Assembly (NCBI RefSeq): GCF_009650605.1
Contig: NZ_WAJT01000003.1
Span: forward strand, 310,001 to 374,000
From: Labrenzia sp. CE80
GTDB taxonomy: Bacteria; Pseudomonadota; Alphaproteobacteria; Rhizobiales; Stappiaceae
Reading direction: 5' to 3'
Length of the DNA: 64,000 nt
The notes beneath the pieces were generated by a model. It was not told the DNA's origin, made no database searches, and saw only the letters and a program-made list of their open reading frames with translations. Positions 40,772 to 48,276 of this stretch are shown here, one piece after another (positions within the stretch are counted from its first letter, which is position 1; every line of letters starts with the position of its first letter). The translations under genes and the position numbers were made by a program.

Positions 40772-41479
40772 TTAGTCGTTTGAATCCTTCGAGATATAGC
40801 GCTGCCACAAGTCCGGACGGCGTTCCCGGGTCAGATCTTTGGCCTGCCCATGTTGCCATTCTGCAATCTTCTTGTGGTTACCCGAGGTCAGAACGTCCGG
40901 AATGCGATGGCCTTCGAAGTCTGCCGGCCTTGTATATTGCGGATGCTCTAGTAGGCCAGTTTCAAAGCTCTCCGTCGCCGCACTTTCCATGTTGCCCATG
41001 ACGCCCGGTATCAAGCGGACGACGGCATCCAACATGGTGATGGCGCCGATTTCACCGCCCGAAAGAATGTAGTCACCGATCGAAATTTCCTCGAGATCTC
41101 GCGCATCAATTACGCGCTGGTCGACCCCCTCAAATCGCCCGCATACGATAATCGCACCAGGCCCTTCAGCCAGTTCGTGAGCCCGCTGCTGGGTAAGAGG
41201 CCGGCCGCGCGGACTCATGAGGATCCTTGGACGCGGATCATCCGCTGGCGCTGCAGTATCGATCGCCTTCGCCAGAATATCCGCACGCAGAACCATTCCG
41301 GCGCCACCGCCCGAAGGTGTGTCATCCACGGATCTGTGCTTGTCGGTCGCAACATCGCGTATTTGCCGGGCTTCCAGCTCCCAGAGCCCATTTTCCAACG
41401 CCCGTCCTGACAGGCTGTGTCCCAAAGGACCAGGAAACATTTCAGGATAAAGCGTCAGGATACTTGCCTTGAATGTCAT
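40772..41479 (-). CDS. trmD: tRNA (guanine-37-N1)-methyltransferase
   Basis: 235 residues; SPOUT-class enzyme methylating G37 of tRNAs to prevent frameshifting. DDTPSGGGAGMVLRADILAKAID, ILMSPRGRPLTQQ, the GRFEGVDQRVID knot and ISIGDYILSGGE blocks are intact. In the usual rimM-trmD-rplS order, though the VanZ-like gene on the other strand intervenes between rimM and trmD. Confidence 0.97.
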   Translation of the reverse strand: MTFKASILTLYPEMFPGPLGHSLSGRALENGLWELEARQIRDVATDKHRSVDDTPSGGGAGMVLRADILAKAIDTAAPADDPRPRILMSPRGRPLTQQRAHELAEGPGAIIVCGRFEGVDQRVIDARDLEEISIGDYILSGGEIGAITMLDAVVRLIPGVMGNMESAATESFETGLLEHPQYTRPADFEGHRIPDVLTSGNHKKIAEWQHGQAKDLTRERRPDLWQRYISKDSND

Positions 41480-41623
41480 GGTGTCTCTTCCGCTACGCTA
41501 AGGTAAGGTGTTGTTAACCTTAAATTTTATTTTTCTGCAATACCTACAGAGTGCCCCGCCCAGGTAGCATTGGATTAATCTTCAACGCCGAAGCTAACTC
41601 CAAAGTTCCTGGAGTCTACGGCT

Positions 41624-42112
41624 GTGCCCATCCTGCGTTTCAAATTGCCCGGTTTCATTCAGAACCGCGTCGACCAACACTATCTCGACGTCTCTCTGAG
41701 CCGCCTGCTTCCGCTCGCCTCGTTGATTGTATTTGGCGTTCTGGTGGGACTGGTTTTCAACACTGGCGTAGGACACCCCTACGATAAGGTCATACACGTT
41801 GGATTTTATGCGCTTTTGACCCTGTCCATCCACACCCTGTTTTGTTGCAGGTTGCGGATTTCTGCTGTGGTTGCCTTTGTCATGGGGCTTGTTGGGGAAG
41901 GCGTACAGGCCTTCGTCCCCCATCACCAGGCATCTTTGTCAGATGCTGTCGCCAATGGAATTGGCGTTGCAATGGTCGTCGCCGCAATTGCGCTCATCCG
42001 TTCCGAGGAAAAACAGGTCATTCGCAGCCAGCCTGTCGAACTTGACCTCGAAGGCATGGGGCTTGAGCCCTTTCAATCAGACTCTTCTTCCGGACGCTCA
42101 TCCGAGAAGTAA
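41624..42112 (+). CDS. VanZ-like small membrane protein
   Basis: 162 residues, about four membrane helices (near 27-45, 56-72, 77-95, 105-123) followed by a hydrophilic Glu/Ser-rich tail. The YDKVIHVGFYALLTL and GEGVQAFVPHHQASLSDAVANGIGV blocks match the VanZ-like family, of unclear function. The start is a GTG at 41624. It is on the opposite strand from the rpsP-trmD cluster, and its last 40 bases overlap the end of rimM. The long C-terminal tail, coded entirely in the overlap and just before it, is unusual. Confidence 0.72.
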   Translation: MPILRFKLPGFIQNRVDQHYLDVSLSRLLPLASLIVFGVLVGLVFNTGVGHPYDKVIHVGFYALLTLSIHTLFCCRLRISAVVAFVMGLVGEGVQAFVPHHQASLSDAVANGIGVAMVVAAIALIRSEEKQVIRSQPVELDLEGMGLEPFQSDSSSGRSSEK

Positions 42113-42615
42113 TCTGCAGGCAAATCCACCGAGATCTCTCCAGCCTCAAGATCGATGCCCGGAACAAATGCCTTGGTAAAGGGCACGTAAAAGGTCTTCC
42201 CGCGTGCAGGCCGAATTTCCAGCAGATCTCCTGCGCCGAAATCCTGAACAGCCACGAGCTTGCCGAGCATCTCTCCATTCGCCTCGAGAACGGAAAGACC
42301 GGTGAGGTCCGAATAGTAGAATTCGTCTTCTTCCGGGTCCGGCAGCTGGTCCCTGGAGATATAGAGCTCCAGACCATTCAGCTCTTCGGCCTGGTTCCGG
42401 TCCTTGATCCCCCCGAACTGGGTCACAACGACTGTTTTCTGCACCCGCGCCCGCAAGACTTCGAAAGTCCGCTTGCCATCCTTCGTGACCAATGGTCCGT
42501 AGTCGGTGAAGGAAAGCGGGTCATCGCCAAAGGCTTTGACCCGCACTTCCCCGCGAATGCCATGGGCCGCGCCGATGCGGGCCATGAGGACCATGTCCTT
42601 GTCGACATCACCCAT
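42073..42615 (-). CDS. rimM: 16S rRNA processing/30S maturation protein RimM
   Basis: 180 residues. N-terminal RimM domain starting VLMARIGAAHGIRGEVRVKAF and the PRC-barrel C-terminal domain with YYSDLTGLSVLEANGEMLGKLVAVQDFGAGDLLEI in parts. Binds S19 during 30S assembly. It lies between rpsP and trmD, as usual. The 3' end overlaps the convergent VanZ-like gene by 40 bases. Confidence 0.95.
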   Translation of the reverse strand: MGDVDKDMVLMARIGAAHGIRGEVRVKAFGDDPLSFTDYGPLVTKDGKRTFEVLRARVQKTVVVTQFGGIKDRNQAEELNGLELYISRDQLPDPEEDEFYYSDLTGLSVLEANGEMLGKLVAVQDFGAGDLLEIRPARGKTFYVPFTKAFVPGIDLEAGEISVDLPADYFSDERPEEESD

Positions 42616-42662
42616 GTTGTGGTGCCATCCTCACAGCCATCCGGTGCAGACCAGACTGCATC

Positions 42663-43067
42663 TCATTCAGCAGCAGCTTCTTCACCACCTTCAGGGGCGG
42701 CCGCAGCTTCTGCAGCAGCAGCGGCTGCGTCTTCTTCAGCCTGCTTCTTGGCATCAAGGCGTTCCTGTGCCTTCTGACCAAGCTGTGCCTTCTTCGGGTT
42801 ATTGCGCGCTTCACGCTTCAAAAGACCAGCAGCATCGAGGAAACGGTGAACGCGATCGGTCGGCTGTGCGCCAGCAGCAATCCAGTGCTGGAGGCGCTCG
42901 ACATTCAGCTGAACGCGATCTTCGGAATCCTTCGGCAGCATCGGGTTGTAGGAGCCAACCTTTTCGATGAAGCGGCCGTCACGCGGTGCGCGAACGTCTG
43001 CAATAACAATACGGTAGTATGGGCGCTTCTTGGAACCGCCACGTGCAAGGCGAATTTTCGTAGCCAT
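42663..43067 (-). CDS. rpsP: Ribosomal protein S16
   Basis: 134 residues. The core MATKIRLARGGSKKRPYYRIVIAD, DGRFIEKVGSYNPML and AAGAQPTDRVHRFLDAAGLL is standard; a 50-residue Ala/Glu-rich C-terminal extension follows, typical of alphaproteobacteria. First ribosomal gene of the cluster. Preceded by GGAGA-type site; 20 bases downstream of the chorismate mutase stop. Confidence 0.97.
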   Translation of the reverse strand: MATKIRLARGGSKKRPYYRIVIADVRAPRDGRFIEKVGSYNPMLPKDSEDRVQLNVERLQHWIAAGAQPTDRVHRFLDAAGLLKREARNNPKKAQLGQKAQERLDAKKQAEEDAAAAAAEAAAAPEGGEEAAAE

Positions 43068-43087
43068 TTTTCAGTTCTCCAGTTTGT

Positions 43088-43417
43088 TCATTTGCCGGTT
43101 TCAGCGGCAATGGCTTCATGGTGCCGAATGACTTCCTTCACGATGAAGTTCAGGAAGGTTTCGGCAAAATCAGGATCGAGATTTGCATCTACCGCAAGCT
43201 GGCGCAGGCGTTCGATCTGAACCTTCTCCCGCGCCGGATCAGCCGGCGGCAGGTCATTGGTTGCTTTCAGGACACCCACCTTTTGGGTGCATTTGAAACG
43301 TTCGGCGAGCATGTAGACGAGCGACGCATCAATGTTGTCGATCGATGATCTCAGCAATTTCAGCTCATTGATGGCCGACGATTGGCCCAATTGGCTTTCC
43401 GCATCGCTCACACTCAT
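43088..43417 (-). CDS. Chorismate mutase, AroQ type
   Basis: 109 residues, all-helical AroQ-fold mutase converting chorismate to prephenate for Phe/Tyr synthesis. LRSSIDNIDASLVYMLAERFKCTQKVGVLKA, then PPADPAREKVQIERLR and the final NFIVKEVIRHHEAIA helix are typical. The N-terminal 15 residues are extra. It overlaps the ffh stop by four bases and precedes rpsP: the ffh-CM-rpsP arrangement is known in alphaproteobacteria. Confidence 0.92.
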   Translation of the reverse strand: MSVSDAESQLGQSSAINELKLLRSSIDNIDASLVYMLAERFKCTQKVGVLKATNDLPPADPAREKVQIERLRQLAVDANLDPDFAETFLNFIVKEVIRHHEAIAAETGK

Positions 43418-44967
43418 TTTTTCTTGCCTTTCCCCATGCCCGGCAGGCCGCCGAGGCCGCCCGGCATCTTCGGACCGCCCAGACCTGGTAATCCAGGCAT
43501 ACCCGGCGGCAAACCGCCCGCCATACCGCCTGGAAGGCCCTTGGGCATCTCCATACCGCCGGGAAGCTGGCCAGACTTGGCCATTTCCTCAAGCTGCTTG
43601 GGATCAACATTCGGCATACCGCCCATGCCACCCGTAAGACCGCCCATCATCTTGCCGAGCATACCTTTGCCCTTGCCCATCTTCTTCATCATGTCCGCCA
43701 TCTGACGATGCATCTTCAGAAGCTTGTTGACCTCGGAAACATCCACACCGGCGCCGGCAGCAATACGCTTTTTGCGGCTTGCCTTGAGCAACTCCGGTTT
43801 GCGCTTTTCAAGCTTCGTCATGGACTGGATGATGGCGACCTGGCGCTTGAACATCTTGTCGTCGATGTTCGAAGCCTCGATCTGCTTCTTCATCTTGCCG
43901 ACGCCGGGAAGCATTCCCATCATGCCCGACATGCCGCCGAGCTTTTCCATTTGCTTGAGCTGCTCCGCAAGATCATTCAGGTCGAAGTGACCCTTCTGCA
44001 TCTTGCGCGCCATTTCAGCGGCTTTTTCCGCATCAATGGCTTCCGCTGCCTTCTCGACGAGCGAAACGATATCGCCCATGCCAAGGATCCGGTCGGCAAT
44101 CCGCTTGGGATGGAAGTCCTCAAGCGCGTCAGACTTTTCACCCGTACCGATCAATTTGACCGGTTTACCAGTGACCGCCTGCATGGACAGCGCCGCACCG
44201 CCGCGGCCGTCGCCGTCCATACGGGTCAGCGCGATGCCGGTAATGCCAACACGCTCGTCAAAGTTCTTGGCGAGATTGACGGCATCCTGACCGGTCAGGG
44301 CATCGGCAACCAGGATGATCTCGTGCGGATCAGCAGCTGCCTTCACCTCGGCCATCTCGGCCATCAAAGGCTCGTCGATATGGATCCGGCCCGCCGTATC
44401 AAGCAGGACCACGTCATAGCCGCCAAGCTTTGCAGCCGTCATCGCGCGCTTGGCAATTTCGACTGGCCCCTGACCTTCGATGATCGGCAGGCTGTCGACG
44501 TCGTTCTGTTCACCCAGAACCTTAAGCTGCTCCTGGGCTGCTGGCCTGCGCGTATCGAGCGACGCCATCAGGACCTTGCGCTTGTCGCGCTGGGTCAGGC
44601 GGCGCGCGATCTTTGCCGTCGTGGTCGTCTTACCAGAGCCCTGAAGACCCACCATCATGATCGCGACGGGTGCCGCAGCATTCAGGTCGACGCCTTGGCT
44701 CTCCGCGCCGAGCATCTCGATAAGCTGGTCATGGACGATCTTGACGACCATCTGACCCGGCGTGACCGACTTGACGACTTCAGCGCCAACGGCACGATTG
44801 CGCACCTTGTCCGTAAACGAACGAACGACAGGCAGCGCGACATCAGCCTCGATCAGCGCTCTGCGGATCTCACGCAGCGCCTCGTTGACATCGTTCTCCG
44901 ACAGCGCACCGCGACCGGTCAGCTTGTCAAATATACCGCTCAGTCGATCGGACAGGCTTTCGAACAT
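43414..44967 (-). CDS. ffh: Signal recognition particle protein Ffh
   Basis: 517 residues from the ATG at 44967 (MFESLSDRLSGIFDKLTGRGAL). The SRP54 N, G and M domains: P-loop GLQGSGKTTTTAKIA, DTAGR, TRMDGDGRGGAALS, and a Met-rich M domain. The C-terminal 90 residues are unusually Gly/Met/Pro-rich. Ffh with 4.5S RNA targets membrane proteins to FtsY. An upstream in-frame extension to 45039 is rejected for lack of similarity. First gene of the cluster; promoter expected in 44968-45343. Confidence 0.97.
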   Translation of the reverse strand: MFESLSDRLSGIFDKLTGRGALSENDVNEALREIRRALIEADVALPVVRSFTDKVRNRAVGAEVVKSVTPGQMVVKIVHDQLIEMLGAESQGVDLNAAAPVAIMMVGLQGSGKTTTTAKIARRLTQRDKRKVLMASLDTRRPAAQEQLKVLGEQNDVDSLPIIEGQGPVEIAKRAMTAAKLGGYDVVLLDTAGRIHIDEPLMAEMAEVKAAADPHEIILVADALTGQDAVNLAKNFDERVGITGIALTRMDGDGRGGAALSMQAVTGKPVKLIGTGEKSDALEDFHPKRIADRILGMGDIVSLVEKAAEAIDAEKAAEMARKMQKGHFDLNDLAEQLKQMEKLGGMSGMMGMLPGVGKMKKQIEASNIDDKMFKRQVAIIQSMTKLEKRKPELLKASRKKRIAAGAGVDVSEVNKLLKMHRQMADMMKKMGKGKGMLGKMMGGLTGGMGGMPNVDPKQLEEMAKSGQLPGGMEMPKGLPGGMAGGLPPGMPGLPGLGGPKMPGGLGGLPGMGKGKKK

Positions 44968-45343
44968 AAAAGGGTCCTTACCGTTGCAATTCCGGGATGA
45001 TCTCCCGACCATATGGGGGGACCGCAAGAAACCGCGCAAAGCAGAAACGCACCCGAGGGCGCATCGCGCTGTCGGATGGTAACCTCCGGGATCTCTTTAC
45101 ACCTTTACGGGTCCCGGTCGGCGGCTCGAAATGTAGTCACTCATATGGAGTTGGAGCGGGTAATGGCTCAATTGCAGCCGTGAGTCAAGGAAAACCCGGT
45201 GCTTTGGGTCCTAGACAGCCATGCATGCGTATTGAGGCTTCGCACTTGCTTTGCGGCGCGGTTGGATCAATAAGCATCGCGTATCAATACGTCCAAAGTC
45301 ATGCGCGGGCCTAGGCGCGCCATGTATAACGGGACATCGAGAC
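44968..45343. other. Intergenic region between divergent ffh and trkH
   Basis: A 376-base stretch with no supported gene. It should contain promoters for ffh and trkH. CGTATTGA at 45228-45235 and its reverse complement TCAATACG at 45284-45291 form an inverted repeat 48 bases apart, and a GCCTAGGC palindrome lies near 45310; neither is clearly a known site. No tRNA or 4.5S RNA was found. Confidence 0.5.
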
Positions 45344-46786
45344 ATGAACTACCGCGCCGTTGCGCTACCTATCGGCAGGCTTTTGATACTGATTGCCGTT
45401 TTCATGCTCATTCCGGCCAGCGCCGACCTCGTCGCGAAGAATCCGGACTGGATCGTTTTTTCTGTTTCTGCACTTGTTCTCGGCTGCATCGGAGCCCTAA
45501 CAACCACAGCCTTCGCCGGCCATGCCCCTGGGCTGCGACGCCGTGAGACCTTCCTTTTCGTGAACGCCGCCTGGGCGACCTTTTGCGTTGCCGGGGCCCT
45601 TCCCCTCTACAGCAGCGGCCTGGGCATCAGTTTCACCGACGCCTTCTTTGAGGCCGCATCCGGTTTGACGACAACAGGCTCGACCATTTTGACCGGCCTC
45701 GATCATCTGCCGCCCGGCATCTTGTTATGGCGCTCCCTTCTGCAATGGATCGGCGGCATCGGCATTGTCGTCGTCGGAATCTGGCTATTGCCAGGCTTGC
45801 GCGTTGGGGGAAGCCACCTGTTCGCATTGGAGTCCTCTGAAAACACCACCAAGCCCTATGGCCGTATTGAGCCGTTCCTGATCCGGCTTCTCACGCTTTA
45901 CGGCGGTCTGACGCTGATATGCACGCTGCTCTATCTGATCTGCGGCATGACCGTGTTTCAGGCAATCAATCACGCCATGACCACTGTTTCGACGGGAGGA
46001 TACTCAACTTCAGACAGTTCCTTCGGCCAGTTCGAAGGCACATCCGTCTATTGGGTGTCCATTATCTTCATGCTCTGCTCAAGCATCCCGTTCCTGTTCC
46101 TCATCCGCGGTCTTGAAGGCAAACATCCCGATGACAGACAGCAAATCCTGCTTTTCGGCGTGATCATTGCGATCGCAAGTTTCGCAATTTTCCTCAGCCA
46201 GCGCTGGCTTCAGAACGACACTCCCTTCCATCTTTTCACAATCACTGTTTTTGACGTGGTGTCAGTAATCACTACCACTGGATATGCCGCGGGCGACTAT
46301 CTGGAATGGGGCACATTGGTCGTGACCATCTTCTTCCTTCTGACCTTCCTGGGCGGTTGCAGTGGATCAACCTCAGGCGGGTTCAAAATGTTCCGTGTCG
46401 CCCTGCTTCTCAGTTTCGTCCGAGTGCTACTGCACCGAATGACGTACCCGAACAGGGTTCTTCAGCCGCGCTACGACGACAAGCCGGTCAATCCGTCCGT
46501 AATCGAAGGCGTCCTGGTGTTTGCTGTGCTCTACGCGGGAACTTTCGCGGTGTTCGGTCTGGCTTACACTTGTTTTGGGCTCGACCTTTTGACCGCCTTC
46601 AGCGGATCGATCACCGCCCTTGCCAACGTTGGCCCCGGTGTCGGGTCAATCATCGGACCCTCTGGAACGTTTGGGAGCTTGCCCGACGGCGTGAAATGGC
46701 TACTGGCGTTGCAAATGATCCTGGGTCGGCTCGAGATCATCGCGGGACTTGTTATCCTGACGCCCGATTTTTGGACAGGCAACTAA
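45344..46786 (+). CDS. trkH: Trk-type potassium uptake transmembrane protein
   Basis: 480 residues with about ten membrane segments. TrkH/KtrB superfamily with the four pore loops: GLTTTGSTI (first), TTVSTGGYST (second), SVITTTGYAAGD (third), ALANVGPGVG (fourth), in a permease with the GGCSGSTSGGFKMFR block. The start at 45344 (MNYRAVALPIGRLL) is placed at the membrane helix; the upstream frame to 45251 is not supported. The cytoplasmic TrkA partner is not in the window. A terminator follows. Confidence 0.95.
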   Translation: MNYRAVALPIGRLLILIAVFMLIPASADLVAKNPDWIVFSVSALVLGCIGALTTTAFAGHAPGLRRRETFLFVNAAWATFCVAGALPLYSSGLGISFTDAFFEAASGLTTTGSTILTGLDHLPPGILLWRSLLQWIGGIGIVVVGIWLLPGLRVGGSHLFALESSENTTKPYGRIEPFLIRLLTLYGGLTLICTLLYLICGMTVFQAINHAMTTVSTGGYSTSDSSFGQFEGTSVYWVSIIFMLCSSIPFLFLIRGLEGKHPDDRQQILLFGVIIAIASFAIFLSQRWLQNDTPFHLFTITVFDVVSVITTTGYAAGDYLEWGTLVVTIFFLLTFLGGCSGSTSGGFKMFRVALLLSFVRVLLHRMTYPNRVLQPRYDDKPVNPSVIEGVLVFAVLYAGTFAVFGLAYTCFGLDLLTAFSGSITALANVGPGVGSIIGPSGTFGSLPDGVKWLLALQMILGRLEIIAGLVILTPDFWTGN

Positions 46787-46811
46787 TCCAATACCTCCCT
46801 GAAAACAGCAA

Positions 46812-46845
46812 AGCCCTCGCCAACCGCGTCCGGCTGGCGAGGGCT
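46812..46845 (+). terminator. Terminator after trkH
   Basis: AGCCCTCGCCA (46812-46822) and TGGCGAGGGCT (46835-46845) pair perfectly over 11 bases, followed by TTTT. Lies 25 bases after the trkH stop, and close to the convergent EF-hand gene. Confidence 0.94.
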
Positions 46846-46907
46846 TTTTGCTCGTTATCGACGCTTATCAGAGCGTATCGCTCAAGCACCTCGAGTCACC
46901 GCTGGGC

Positions 46908-47138
46908 CTAGAGGCCGAGCGCGGTAAACTCATCAGGACTAAGAACTGCGTCCTGATTGGAATCCGCGGCCTTGAAGACGTCTTCCGTAACCGCCGGCAC
47001 TGCAGCCGAAATTTCGGAGAATGTCAGAAAGCCATCCTGATCACCATCAACGGCTTCAAAGGTTACACCTTGAGAAAAGGCTGCGCTCGAAGCCGTCAAG
47101 GCACCGAAAACCACTGCTGCTGCAAGACGTTTAGACAT
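46908..47138 (-). CDS. Small secreted EF-hand protein
   Basis: 76 residues. Signal peptide 1-22 (MSKRLAAAVVFGALTASSAAFS), then two EF-hand loops: residues 31-42 (DGDQDGFLTFSE) has all canonical ligands; residues 59-70 (DSNQDAVLSPDE) has Ala where Gly6 is usual. The mature protein is only about 54 residues. It should bind two calcium ions outside the inner membrane; partner unknown. Start at 47138 (with an open frame to 47297 that lacks a signal peptide). Convergent with trkH and its terminator. Confidence 0.83.
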   Translation of the reverse strand: MSKRLAAAVVFGALTASSAAFSQGVTFEAVDGDQDGFLTFSEISAAVPAVTEDVFKAADSNQDAVLSPDEFTALGL

Positions 47139-47386
47139 GGATGTTACTCCCACTAACAGGTTTGGATTTATGCTCCGACACTTGGAGAACCCAGGGTGTC
47201 GAAACAATTGGAAACCTGCCTTGGCAAGATGCCGCTTGGATGGCAAAGCTAAGGACGTCTTGTGATTTTGTCTTGGCACGGATCGGCATCCGGCCATTGC
47301 CGCGTCAAGACGCGGTCACATTCAAGTCTATGAGACCAAAATAAGACCAGCGATTGCATTCGTTTGTTGCTCAACTTTGAAAACAA

Positions 47387-48064
47387 TCAGGCCGGATAGT
47401 CTCTGTGACCAAAAATGGCCGACCCCACACGGACGTGGGTCGCGCCAAAGCCCAAGGCAATCTCATAGTCGGAGGACATGCCCATCGACAATTGGGCAAG
47501 ATTGTTTCGCGCCGCCATTTTCTGAAGCAGGGCGAAATGCGGTCCCGGTGCTTCCTCCACCGGTGGGATACACATCAGCCCGATCACATTGAGCCCGACA
47601 TCATCCCGGCATGTGGCAAGAAAAGCATCAAGATCGGCAGGCGAAATGCCGGCTTTCTGGGATTCTTCCCCTGTGTTGACCTGAATGAAACAGGGTAGAT
47701 CACGGTCCTGCTTCACCATTTCTGTCTTGAGGGCTTTTGCGATCTTCTCCCGGTCAATCGTATGAATGACATCAAAGGTGGCGACTGCTTCTTTCGCTTT
47801 GTTGGATTGAAGCGGGCCGATCAGATGCAGCTCTACGCAAGGAAACTCGTCACGTAGCGCAGGCCACTTGCCCATCGCCTCCTGAACGCGGTTTTCGCCA
47901 AAAACCCTTTGGCCCGCCGCAAGAATTGGGCGGATGTCGTCCGCATCGAACGTCTTGGAAACCGCGACAAGGGTTGCACTCCCATCTGTGCGACTATTGT
48001 CGGTCTCAGCCGCACGAATATCGCTGAGAACCTGGTTCAGCCGGTCAGTCGCCGTTTCCGCCAT
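47387..48064 (-). CDS. YggS family PLP-homeostasis protein
   Basis: 225 residues from the ATG at 48064. Alanine-racemase-like TIM barrel with PLP lysine Lys37 (LVAVSKTFDADDI), the VFGENRVQEAMGKW, LIGPLQSNKAK, GLMCIPP and LSMGMSSDYEIALGFGATHVRVGSAIFG blocks. YggS/PLPHP proteins control pyridoxal phosphate levels and lack racemase activity. It is divergent from leuS (212 bases between starts). An upstream open frame to 48181 is rejected. Confidence 0.93.
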   Translation of the reverse strand: MAETATDRLNQVLSDIRAAETDNSRTDGSATLVAVSKTFDADDIRPILAAGQRVFGENRVQEAMGKWPALRDEFPCVELHLIGPLQSNKAKEAVATFDVIHTIDREKIAKALKTEMVKQDRDLPCFIQVNTGEESQKAGISPADLDAFLATCRDDVGLNVIGLMCIPPVEEAPGPHFALLQKMAARNNLAQLSMGMSSDYEIALGFGATHVRVGSAIFGHRDYPA

Positions 48065-48276
48065 ATCGATCACCCTTGTCCTTTGCCAAACTGTCCTGCG
48101 GCAAGCTTCTGATAAGGTCGCACCGGGGCAAATTGCAAGCATTGCCGCAACTGTCGCGAAAATGCAGACAATTTCCTGCAATCATGTTGACCCCACGCGC
48201 TATTTCTGGTGACAGTCCGCCAAACACATCAACAAATAAGCGCCGCTGGACGGCGCATCATGAAACGGCGATTTTA

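Noticed and set aside
43708..45000. A 430-residue plus-strand open frame opposite ffh
   Set aside because: Shadow of the ffh coding sequence; no motif or start signal.
44968..45343. 8-bp inverted repeat (CGTATTGA / TCAATACG) as a mobile-element end
   Set aside because: Only eight bases, 48 apart, with no transposase or target duplication; at most a regulatory word.
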